A stretch of 64,000 bases of DNA from assembly GCA_004293905.1 (NCBI GenBank), contig RDZE01000016.1, positions 1 to 64,000 of the forward strand, written 5' to 3'. Under the pieces are notes generated by a model that made no database searches, was not told the DNA's origin, and saw only the letters and a program-made list of their open reading frames with translations. Source of the DNA: Cytophagales bacterium. Its GTDB lineage: Bacteria > Bacteroidota > Bacteroidia > Cytophagales > Microscillaceae. This document shows positions 1-7,320 of this stretch, piece after piece. Every line of letters starts with the position of its first letter. The first letter of the stretch is position 1. The position numbers were made by a program, and so were the translations under genes.

Positions 1-536
1 TACAAGTCTTTTTCGTCTTTGACGATGTGTTTTTGGTATTTTCCTGTGTCGTCTAATACATAAAGTCTTAGTTTTTCTTTGGAAAGGTACTGATAGGGGT
101 CTTGGATAATGTAGTATTTAACGCCCATTTTGGCATAAATATCGAGTTTTAGGGTGTCTTCATCACCTACTTTGTTAGATACGATTTCTAAGACCAATTC
201 TGGGGGTTTTCCCATTACCCAAGTGAAGTAGGCTTTGTGTTTTTTCTCAAACCAGTCTTTGATGGTTGGTACATCGAAGCTCAAAAACATATCGGGGACT
301 ACGGCTGTCATTATGTTTTTTTCGAGTATGTCTATGCTGAGTCTTTGCTGTTTTTCAGAAAATATATTGTCCACAGGTTCATCGGTTTCGGTTACATATT
401 TTTCATAGTCAATGTCCTCCAATTCGTAGTAAACGGTATGTGCATAGACGATTTTACCCTTGTCTTGTGCTACGATCTCGATGTTGTTTTTGAGTCCTAA
501 CTCGTCTATCAAGGAAATGTCTGTTGGTTGTTCCAT
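1..536 (-). CDS. Uma2-family (DUF820) PD-(D/E)XK nuclease-like protein, partial
   Basis: The minus-strand frame opens with ATG at 536 and stays open to the window edge, so 178 N-terminal residues are visible and the C-terminus is missing. The segment PELVLEIVS, then a lysine in KLDIYAKMGVKYYIIQDP, matches the Uma2/DUF820 pattern (P-[DE]-LV-x-E-[IV]-x-S, then K..YA..GV..YWIVDP), a restriction-endonuclease-like fold. These proteins are abundant in Cyanobacteria and some Bacteroidota and their role is unsettled. The gene follows the gasdermin/STAND operon on the same strand but is separated by an inverted repeat, so co-transcription is not certain. Confidence 0.75.
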   Translation of the reverse strand, partial: MEQPTDISLIDELGLKNNIEIVAQDKGKIVYAHTVYYELEDIDYEKYVTETDEPVDNIFSEKQQRLSIDILEKNIMTAVVPDMFLSFDVPTIKDWFEKKHKAYFTWVMGKPPELVLEIVSNKVGDEDTLKLDIYAKMGVKYYIIQDPYQYLSKEKLRLYVLDDTGKYQKHIVKDEKDL

Positions 537-601
537 AATGTTTATTTTTGGGCTAAGATAATGATTTTGTTGGAAAAATGCAATTTTTTTTGATTATTTC
601 T

Positions 602-710
602 ACCTCGGCAGTGGCTTTTGCCCTGCCGATGGTTGAATGACTAAAACCGAACCATTTTTATATTTACCCAAACCCCAACCATCGGCAAGGTCTGCGACCA
701 TTGCCGAGGT
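602..710. repeat. Imperfect inverted repeat, about 33 bp arms
   Basis: The left arm at 602-634 (begins ACCTCGGCA, ends CCGATGGTT) and the right arm at 677-710 (begins AACCATCGGCAAGG, ends CCGAGGT) are near-complementary, separated by about 42 AT-rich bases. The arms diverge mainly in their middles. It fills the gap between the LRR gene stop (721) and the Uma2 start (536). It could be a large terminator/processing hairpin or a copy of a REP- or MITE-like interspersed repeat. No transposase is nearby. Confidence 0.65.
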
Positions 711-720
711 GGGCTTTACC

Positions 721-2301
721 TTAAAATTGTACATAACAATTTGGCAGTAGTTTTTTTATTTTTGTTTTTTCTTCTTCTGAGAATGTATTGGGGTTCTTTT
801 TGTCTTCATCATAGTTTGTTAGATATAGTTCTTTGAGTTTAGAAAGTTGAAAAACCGCCTCGGGAAGTTGGTTTAAGCCCAAATCTCCTAAAAATAATCT
901 TTCTATATTGGGTAATAGCCATAGGGTTTGGTTGATTTGTTCCGAAGAAAGTGGATTATTGTTCAAAGTTGACACTGTCAAATTTTTCAACTGCCCTATC
1001 TCCACAGGCAAACGACTCAGTTGATTACCTGATAACCGCAACACTGTCAAATTTTTCAACTGCCCTATCTCAACAGGCAAACGACTCAGTTGATTATTTC
1101 GCAAATCTAATGTTGTCAAATTTTTCAACTGCCTTATCTCTGCTGGTAGTTCTTTAATTTGGCAACTACCTAAATTGAGGTAGTTTAGGTTTTGGAGGGC
1201 GAAGAGAGTGGGCGGGAGGGGGAAGAATTGGTTTCGGTTGTCATAACCACGATCCGCACTCAAATCGAGGTAGCGGAGTTGTTGCTGCGCAAGGAGATTT
1301 TCGGGAATGGCTGTCAGTCCGTTTTGTAGTATTTCAACTCCTGTGATTTGTTTCCAATAGCTACTGTCTATGGCTGAGAGGTCATTGACGGATACGTAGA
1401 TAGAGTGGAGTTGGGGCAAACCTTTGAGCCTTTGCATACTTGTCCAGTCTATTTCGGGGTTTTGGAGCAGGTTGAGGTGTGTGAGGCGGGGGCATTGTGC
1501 AAGTTCTTGAGGGAGGGCAGTGAGGGCATTGCCGCTGAGGTCTAAGCTGTCTATCTGCCCTAAAATTTTATCTCTTTCGGCTTTTTCTTGGCTATTGTTT
1601 GAATTGTAATTACTATAGCTCTTCCATTCAGGGAAACGGTTTTTTACTGCCTTGTCAAATACGGCGGTTTCCATTTTAGTTTGCATTGTTTTGGCAAAAT
1701 CAAGTGCATCTTCGGTAATCTGCCATTGCCAAAGAGCAAAAATACTTACCCTCAAAAGTATTATCACAAAAATAGCAACCCCTATGCGTTCATTTCTTGT
1801 TCTTTGTTTTTGACCTTTCTGTTGTCTTTGTAGTTTAGTTTGGCTATCGTATATGAGTTTTATTTCCTCTTTGGTTAGTTTTAGCTTGTTTTGGTAGGGC
1901 AAGATGATGTCGAGTTGTTTTTCCGAAAAGAGGTCTTTACCAAAAGCCAGTTGATTTTTGATGAGCCTGTCTATTTCGAGCAGGGCAATTTCTTCATCAG
2001 AGCGTTTGGCGGCTATCTGTTTGGCGAGTGTATCGTGGCTCACTTCGTAGAGTGCGTCTTTTTCGGTATAGCGCAAAATGCGAACATTGGCAAATTTTTC
2101 TACTGCTTGGTCTAAGAGATGAGGAGGTAGTTCGGGCAGTTTTCCTTGTAGATTTTCCAAAGAAAGAGGTTCTTTGGTGCCTTCTAAGGTCGCAAAAGGC
2201 GAGAGGATTTTCCAAAGTGTTTCAGGGCTTTGTTGCAAGTCTTTGGCTATTATGGTAACTTGTTCTTCCAAAAAATCGCGCAGCACGTTGCCTATGTCCA
2301 A
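721..2301 (-). CDS. Winged-helix, transmembrane and LRR part of an nSTAND receptor (frame-split from the NTPase)
   Basis: This open frame of 526 residues has no ATG near its start; the first possible initiator is TTG at 2301, inside the end of the upstream NTPase frame. Residues 1-100 (NVLRDFLEEQV ... YEVSHDTLAKQI) match the helical/winged-helix region that follows the NTPase in nSTAND proteins. A hydrophobic segment at about 173-192 is a predicted membrane anchor. From about 250 to the end lie leucine-rich repeats of the LPxEIGQLKNLTxLxLxxNQL type. In family terms the LRRs are the likely ligand-sensing superstructure. I infer this and the upstream NTPase frame were, or are, one protein. If it is translated alone from TTG it would lack a P-loop. 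Confidence 0.75.
   Translation of the reverse strand: MDIGNVLRDFLEEQVTIIAKDLQQSPETLWKILSPFATLEGTKEPLSLENLQGKLPELPPHLLDQAVEKFANVRILRYTEKDALYEVSHDTLAKQIAAKRSDEEIALLEIDRLIKNQLAFGKDLFSEKQLDIILPYQNKLKLTKEEIKLIYDSQTKLQRQQKGQKQRTRNERIGVAIFVIILLRVSIFALWQWQITEDALDFAKTMQTKMETAVFDKAVKNRFPEWKSYSNYNSNNSQEKAERDKILGQIDSLDLSGNALTALPQELAQCPRLTHLNLLQNPEIDWTSMQRLKGLPQLHSIYVSVNDLSAIDSSYWKQITGVEILQNGLTAIPENLLAQQQLRYLDLSADRGYDNRNQFFPLPPTLFALQNLNYLNLGSCQIKELPAEIRQLKNLTTLDLRNNQLSRLPVEIGQLKNLTVLRLSGNQLSRLPVEIGQLKNLTVSTLNNNPLSSEQINQTLWLLPNIERLFLGDLGLNQLPEAVFQLSKLKELYLTNYDEDKKNPNTFSEEEKTKIKKLLPNCYVQF
961..1150 (-). repeat. 69-bp direct repeats encoding 23-residue LRR units
   Basis: Two nearly identical copies and a third partial copy of a 69-bp unit (containing GTCAAATTTTTCAACTGCC) run head to tail inside the LRR gene, each encoding one leucine-rich repeat. 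The near-identity at DNA level, against far more divergent flanking LRRs, suggests recent unit duplication or gene conversion. Confidence 0.8.
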
Positions 2302-3095
2302 ACGGCTTCTTTTTGGTGCGTTTCATCTTGGGTGATTCGCCTATAGAGTCTGTCTAAAAACACTTGCAGATAAGGCAGTTGTATAAAGAGGGATTTTTCT
2401 TCACCTTTAATTTTGTTGAAAATTTCTTCGGCAATTTGTTCTTTTTCTCCTTCTTTGAGTTTTACGTTCGTGTGTGGGTTTTGGTCTATACCGTTGAGCA
2501 CATGGTTTATTTTATCAAGGTTCATCGGTTCTACCCTTAGTTTTTTGCGCAACAGTTCGGGTACGGCTTTTTCAAATTCATATAAGTAGCCTAAGTATTC
2601 TTCTCTGATAGAAAACAGCATTTTGATAGGTAAAGGACTTGCATAAATTTGTTTTATGGCTTGTATAAATTCTTTTTGTTCTGTTTCACTACCCAAAATA
2701 TAAAGTTCTTCAAGTTGGTCAAAAATCAAATAAATAGGAGATAGGTATAGTATATGAACTGTTTCCAATTTTTTAAGTAATTGGTCTAAGGCTTTATCTT
2801 TATTAAAAAGATACTCCCCTTCAGAAGCCTCGCACAAGGTTTTATCCAATGAATGATTAAAATTGTCTCCTCGTCTGATAAAAAATGCTTTCCAGTCGTA
2901 ACTTTTAAACTGATTTGCCAAACCGCAATCTATCAAACTTGTTTTGCCTGTACCCGAAGCCCCATAGAGCCATACCATTTTGGATTGATGCACCAAATTA
3001 TATAATTGCTCGGTTTCCTCTTCTCTACCAAAAAAAATGTCTTTGTCTTTGAGGGCATAAGCATCTAAAAATTTAAAGGGATATATTTTTGTCAT
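2292..3095 (-). CDS. nSTAND NTPase domain protein (sensor/switch of the gasdermin operon)
   Basis: 267 residues from ATG 3095. FFGREEETEQL (21-31) is the typical entry of STAND NTPases. Walker A is GASGTGKTSL (45-54), Walker B is YLIFDQLEEL (122-131), and a sensor-1-like strand MLFSIREEYLG is at 159-169. STAND NTPases act as NTP-driven oligomerising switches in animal, fungal and bacterial immunity. The frame stops at 2292 right after AVWT, where the helical region should continue; that region lies in the -1 frame (721-2301). Gap to the upstream 540-residue gene is 20 bases, so it is in the operon. I infer a role in sensing and in activating the CHAT protease or gasdermin arm. Confidence 0.88.
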   Translation of the reverse strand: MTKIYPFKFLDAYALKDKDIFFGREEETEQLYNLVHQSKMVWLYGASGTGKTSLIDCGLANQFKSYDWKAFFIRRGDNFNHSLDKTLCEASEGEYLFNKDKALDQLLKKLETVHILYLSPIYLIFDQLEELYILGSETEQKEFIQAIKQIYASPLPIKMLFSIREEYLGYLYEFEKAVPELLRKKLRVEPMNLDKINHVLNGIDQNPHTNVKLKEGEKEQIAEEIFNKIKGEEKSLFIQLPYLQVFLDRLYRRITQDETHQKEAVWT

Positions 3096-3115
3096 TTTAT
3101 TTCTATTTGATAGTA

Positions 3116-4738
3116 TTATAAATTGTCAAAATTTTCATTTGTTGAGTCAGACTTGGGTGGTTCTATATCGAAACTTTGGAATATTTTTTTGATGAGCTTG
3201 AACAAATTATCTTTTTTGACATCTTCCTCCTGATTAGGCTTAAAAGTTTGCTTGTCCCCCAATGTATCCTCAAATTTTATGTACTCAGTCTTTTCTTTTT
3301 CAATTATGAAGAATTCTAGTTGCTCCTGTGATAAATCGTGATCCTTAGTCATTTTGTGAGCTTCAAATACACCCAAAAGGGGTTCTTGTTGGTTAGAGAA
3401 AGCATTGATATCAATCACAAAAGGGGATAGATTGATAAGTGTTGTCTTATTCTGCATAAAAATAGAGAAGGCATCAATAGGCTTATCATCTAATTTGAGT
3501 AATTGATTATTACTTTCCAATCCCAGTAATTGCATATTTTTGATGTACAGTGGAACTTCTTTTTTATAGTTGATTAGTTTCACATCTTTTACTGATACTA
3601 ACTTGTAATTGAACCAAAAATCGAAAATGGGCAAAATAATGGTGAGGCAATCTTCCGCTTTCTGACAGTTTTCTATGCCTTGGTCATTGATGTTACTAAC
3701 ACTTTCCATTGCCAAACAAGTTTTGTAAAACTCACTGTTTTCTTTGAGATGTGCTGCCAATCGCTCAAGCTCTAAATCTGTGAATGGATTAGGAATATTG
3801 TCTTTTAAGTGTGTATCTATGAGTTCTTTGAGCAATTCACGCCAGTCGCTTGGGTATAGTTTTGTACCTGAGTGTAACCACTTTTGTAATTTATTGGAGG
3901 TATTTGCTATCTTATCTTGATGGTCTAAGCGTACAGAAAGCAAGGCGAAACAAGTGAGTTGCAGGCACAACTTATACACCTCTTGGCAAAGTAAAATATA
4001 GATATCCTCATTCACTTTTCTTTCAAAACCTGTGTTATAGAGCCTTTGTAAATACCTCCCGATAATACTCCCAAATCCCTTTCCAATAATGTTTTGAACC
4101 TCTCTTATTTTTTTGATGTCCAAAGTCCAAGAATCATCTTGCTGGTTCGTAATAAAAGTTTTTAAATCTATGTTATCATATCTCCTTAGACTCGTAACAA
4201 GTTTATATGTGAGTGATAAGTTAAGTCTTACCTTGGCAGTAAGTAATCCAAAATTAGCTTCACTAATAGACCCAATATTGTAAATCTTATCAACCTGTTG
4301 GATAGTATTAGCATTAAGTTCAAGCAACAGTTCTTTTAGAGCCGAAAACTCCTTGCGTAGGTCTTTGATGACCCCATTCAGACTCAAAAACAGGGTGTCG
4401 TCAGTGCTTTGCAAGATGAGATTTTGGTTTTCTATGTAAGTACTTCCATCTCCCATATTGATTTGCTTGCCTATTTTATCTCTAATGACCTCCGTTTTTT
4501 CTTTCACAAGGCTACCGAGTGCTGCTGCTTCTAAATCAGGGTTTCCGACATTGACAGCAAAGACCGAGAGTTGTTGGTAGTAGTCCCAAGATGTTCTTCC
4601 TGAAATCATCATCATCTTTAAGGAACTATACAGCGGTTTTAGTTTGGTAGGTATTTCCACCTTATCCATTTCCTCAAAATAGCCTTCAATATTGGCTTTC
4701 TCGAGGTGTTTGAGGGCATTTTCAATCTGTTCTTTCAT
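3116..4738 (-). CDS. Adaptor-domain protein of the gasdermin operon, function unknown
   Basis: 540 residues from ATG 4738. Residues 1-80 form a helical module resembling effector-associated adaptor domains (EADs) found at N-termini of bacterial conflict proteins. Residues 86-106 contain a linker (QINMGDGSTYIE core) that is 16/21 identical to residues 102-122 of the CHAT protease encoded two genes upstream. The middle is alpha-helical with no motif I recognise. A C-terminal segment (LINLSPFVIDINAF, then FFIIEKEKTEYIKFED) looks like a small beta-rich domain. No signal peptide or membrane helix. The shared linker and operon position (11 bases after the gasdermin stop) suggest it pairs with the protease, as regulator, substrate or second effector; that is inference. 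Confidence 0.7.
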   Translation of the reverse strand: MKEQIENALKHLEKANIEGYFEEMDKVEIPTKLKPLYSSLKMMMISGRTSWDYYQQLSVFAVNVGNPDLEAAALGSLVKEKTEVIRDKIGKQINMGDGSTYIENQNLILQSTDDTLFLSLNGVIKDLRKEFSALKELLLELNANTIQQVDKIYNIGSISEANFGLLTAKVRLNLSLTYKLVTSLRRYDNIDLKTFITNQQDDSWTLDIKKIREVQNIIGKGFGSIIGRYLQRLYNTGFERKVNEDIYILLCQEVYKLCLQLTCFALLSVRLDHQDKIANTSNKLQKWLHSGTKLYPSDWRELLKELIDTHLKDNIPNPFTDLELERLAAHLKENSEFYKTCLAMESVSNINDQGIENCQKAEDCLTIILPIFDFWFNYKLVSVKDVKLINYKKEVPLYIKNMQLLGLESNNQLLKLDDKPIDAFSIFMQNKTTLINLSPFVIDINAFSNQQEPLLGVFEAHKMTKDHDLSQEQLEFFIIEKEKTEYIKFEDTLGDKQTFKPNQEEDVKKDNLFKLIKKIFQSFDIEPPKSDSTNENFDNL

Positions 4739-4749
4739 AAGTTTTATCT

Positions 4750-5482
4750 TTATTCCTCAAAATCCATCATTTCTGTTTCTATCATTTCACCAGTGCTATC
4801 CAAATCGGCAGTATTGCGTACTTGTCTGAGTATTACCTTACTCAAAGAATAGCGGTCTTTCTCTGCTTGGTAGATGATTCTATAGGCTTTCAAGGCAAAA
4901 GTAACAGGTACATCGCTTTGGTAACTGAGTTGGTCGTCTTGTTCTTTTTTGAGGTTTTGGCTGAGTTCGGCAAGCTGTTCGGCACTGAGGTCATTTTGTC
5001 TGTAGCACCTCCGTAACTACGTAGATACTACCCTTATGCACCTTTTCCATAAAACCAGTGAGGGTTTCAGGCTTTTTGTGTAGGTTGAGGTAGTCTTCCA
5101 AAAGCACTACATTGGTATCTATGCGCTTGGGTTGTTCAAAAGAATACAGTAGCTTTTTGGCTTGACTGAGTTTTGCCTCCGCATTGCCTATTTTTTTGAA
5201 GACATCAAGTTTCAAACCTGCATCACTTTCCAAAATATCGTGCCCTTTGAAGTTGGGAATTTCTTGTTCCGAGTTGATTTTTGGAAGTACTCCACGCCCA
5301 CTTTTTTGAGGAAATAAATCAAAAAGACCAGCACTGAGCGATTCGGCATTGTCTTCTCCTCCAAAGATTTTTTTGAAGAAACCTCTTTCAGTCCTCTCTA
5401 AAATACTTAGGGGCAAAAGGTTAGGTTTGGGTAAGGCTACCCATGTGTAGCCTAATTTGTTGATGATATTGGGTTGTTTCAT
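4750..5482 (-). CDS. Bacterial gasdermin (bGSDM), pore-forming death effector, interrupted by an apparent frameshift
   Basis: The N-terminal frame (ATG 5482) encodes 163 residues and ends at TGA 4991-4993. Coding potential continues in the +1 frame to TAA 4750-4752, adding 81 residues. Joined, about 243 residues, close to the usual bacterial gasdermin length. Gasdermin signatures: LGYTWVALPKPNLLPLSIL at the N-terminus; GSIYVVTEVLQT (151-162), strikingly like the YVVTEVLQT strand of mammalian gasdermin D; and VPVTFALKAYRIIYQ downstream, like the mammalian LAFRVxQLxI strand. Family knowledge: proteolytic removal of a short C-terminal tail frees the N-terminal part to form membrane pores. The tail here would be the acidic last 20-30 residues. 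A CHAT protease lies immediately upstream (12-base gap). No cysteine is present, so the N-terminal palmitoylated cysteine reported for some bacterial gasdermins is absent. The frame break is at an A4 run just after VLQT. Confidence 0.85.
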
Positions 5483-5494
5483 TTTGATAAGGGT

Positions 5495-6469
5495 TTAAAG
5501 GTCTAATTTTTCGCCGTTTTTCCAGATTTCGGGGACAAGTTCCATGTTAGGATATGTAGTGCTTATCACAATCATCGCATCATCAAAAGCCTTTTCTATG
5601 CTTTTGCCTGCTCCTAAGCCGATATACAATCCACCCGCAAAACTAATGGCAGCCTCATCTGCAATTTCTACGTGCATACCTATGACATAAATCCCAAATT
5701 CAGAAATGACCTTCGCCTGTTCTGCCGAGTAGCAAGCATTCAAGACTACGAGTTTTGTACTGTCTTTATGCTGTTTAAACAAACGCTTGATGGCGTCAGT
5801 GGGCATTACTTGCGCTTCATTTTGGGCATTGGTGATGATGATACCATCTAAAGAGCCGTGTCCAGAAAAATGCACAATTTCGGGTTTTTGGTTCATCGCT
5901 TCTATCAAATCCTCCACTTGCATACTCAAAACTGGTTTTAGTAACTCAAATTTATCTCTTTCTTGTGATGCTTTGAGGCGTTGCATTATTGTGGCATATT
6001 CTTTATCAGTTTGCAGTCGAGCTTCATTGGTAGGATTGGCAGCCAAGAAAAGGATTTTTTGTTTGGCTTGGCTTTTGGCTTGCTGGATACTTTCCTGTTG
6101 ATTGTTTTGGCTTTCAATATAGGTGCTGTTATCTCCCAGATTTATTTGTCTATCAATTTTATCTCTGCCTATGATGTCGCTTGTAATGTTTGTAATGTTT
6201 GATTTCTTTTGTTGATTCAAATGATTTTCAAGCATCCCTAATGCCCCCAAAAATTGCGCAGTAATTTTATTGAATTGGGTAGTTGCTTCGCTTGTACTCA
6301 TTTCAGGTATTTTCAAGAGATAGTTATTAAATTGTGTTTTGATACTTAATAGCATATTTTCGGTATCTTTGTCCTGTTGTTTTGCCAAAGCAATGGCTTC
6401 CTCTATGGCTTGCTTTTGTTTGTTTTCACCTCCTGAGGCAAAAAGGTCTTTTATTTCTTGGATAGTCAT
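5495..6469 (-). CDS. CHAT-domain (caspase-like) protease with N-terminal adaptor domain
   Basis: I place the start at ATG 6469 (324 residues); a longer frame begins only with TTG 6484. Residues 1-85 form a helical domain with the pattern of effector-associated domains (LLSIKTQFNNY ... MSTSEATTQFNKITAQFLGALGMLE). Residues 102-122 are a polar linker shared with the 540-residue protein downstream. Residues 138-324 are a CHAT peptidase: catalytic His204 in VHFSGHG and Cys246 in VVLNACYSA. CHAT proteases are clan CD relatives of caspases and separases, and several bacterial gasdermin loci encode one as the activating protease. It is the first gene of the minus-strand operon, so I infer that it cleaves the gasdermin. 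Confidence 0.9.
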   Translation of the reverse strand: MTIQEIKDLFASGGENKQKQAIEEAIALAKQQDKDTENMLLSIKTQFNNYLLKIPEMSTSEATTQFNKITAQFLGALGMLENHLNQQKKSNITNITSDIIGRDKIDRQINLGDNSTYIESQNNQQESIQQAKSQAKQKILFLAANPTNEARLQTDKEYATIMQRLKASQERDKFELLKPVLSMQVEDLIEAMNQKPEIVHFSGHGSLDGIIITNAQNEAQVMPTDAIKRLFKQHKDSTKLVVLNACYSAEQAKVISEFGIYVIGMHVEIADEAAISFAGGLYIGLGAGKSIEKAFDDAMIVISTTYPNMELVPEIWKNGEKLDL

Positions 6470-6568
6470 TGGATAAAGAAACAAATTTTTGGGGTGAATT
6501 TTAATAGGGTTAAAAGAAGATGCATTGAATCAATCTTCCCTCAAAATACCAAAACGATGAAAAATCTC

Positions 6569-6599
6569 TTTGCCTATTCGGATAGGATTATTAATTTTA
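6569..6599 (+). promoter_or_regulatory. Putative Bacteroidota-type promoter for dapB
   Basis: TTTG at 6569-6572, a 19-base spacer and TAATTTTA at 6592-6599 fit the Bacteroidota primary-sigma consensus TTTG-N19-TAnnTTTG with one mismatch. The box lies about 22 bases upstream of the dapB ATG. No equally clear promoter was seen for the divergent CHAT/gasdermin operon. Confidence 0.5.
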
Positions 6600-6621
6600 C
6601 AATTTCTAACACAAAAAAATT

Positions 6622-7302
6622 ATGAATATTATTCTGCTTGGATACGGAAAAATGGGGAAAGCCATAGAGCAAATCGCGCTGCAAAGAAACCATCAAATCG
6701 TTGCACGTATAGACAAAGACAACCCCCAAGATTTAGAGCAATGTGCAGGCAAAGAGGCTGTAGCCATTGAGTTTAGCCAACCCGAAGCCGCTGCCGAAAA
6801 CATAAAACAATGCCTTCGCTTAAAAATACCTGTCGTGAGTGGTACTACAGGCTGGCTGGAGCAAAAAACAGCAATAGAAAAATATTGCGAAGCACAACAA
6901 GGGGCTTTTTTCTATGCTTCTAATTATAGCATAGGCGTAAATTTGTTTTTTCAACTGAACCAATATTTAGCCCAACTGATGCAGCCCTATCCCAACTACG
7001 CCGTAGACATCATAGAAGTACACCACACCGAAAAGAAAGACGCACCCAGTGGCACAGCCATCACCTTAGCCGAAGGCATAGAAAGCATTGACCCTACCAA
7101 AAATGACATACCCATTGAGTCTGTCCGCACAGGAACAGTACCCGGTACGCACACCATACGCTACAATTCCATCATAGACACCCTCGAAATCACACACATC
7201 GCCCACAATCGCGAAGGTTTTGCCTTAGGCGCGGTCATTGCCGCAGAATGGCTCAAAGACAAAAAAGGTTGTTTTGGCATGAAAGATATGCTCAAATTTT
7301 AA
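6622..7302 (+). CDS. dapB: 4-hydroxy-tetrahydrodipicolinate reductase
   Basis: 226 residues, short but usual for Bacteroidota DapB. It reduces 4-hydroxy-tetrahydrodipicolinate to tetrahydrodipicolinate with NAD(P)H in lysine and diaminopimelate (peptidoglycan) synthesis in the cytosol. Visible: Rossmann GYGKMGKAI at the N-terminus, VSGTTGW, and the catalytic/substrate region VHHTEKKDAPSGTA with the conserved His pair, Lys and DAPSGT. Followed 18 bases later by the Nif3 gene, probably co-transcribed. The dapD gene of the same pathway is elsewhere in the window (29899-30711), so the pathway is not in one operon. Confidence 0.95.
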   Translation: MNIILLGYGKMGKAIEQIALQRNHQIVARIDKDNPQDLEQCAGKEAVAIEFSQPEAAAENIKQCLRLKIPVVSGTTGWLEQKTAIEKYCEAQQGAFFYASNYSIGVNLFFQLNQYLAQLMQPYPNYAVDIIEVHHTEKKDAPSGTAITLAEGIESIDPTKNDIPIESVRTGTVPGTHTIRYNSIIDTLEITHIAHNREGFALGAVIAAEWLKDKKGCFGMKDMLKF

Positions 7303-7320
7303 TAAAAAAAACCAATTACA

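Noticed and set aside
4822-5016. A 64-residue plus-strand frame
   Set aside because: It lies opposite the frameshifted C-terminal part of the gasdermin, whose codons and residues fit the family; the plus frame has no family features.
6469-6484. TTG start for the CHAT protease at 6484
   Set aside because: An ATG lies five codons downstream; the extra residues add nothing family-like.
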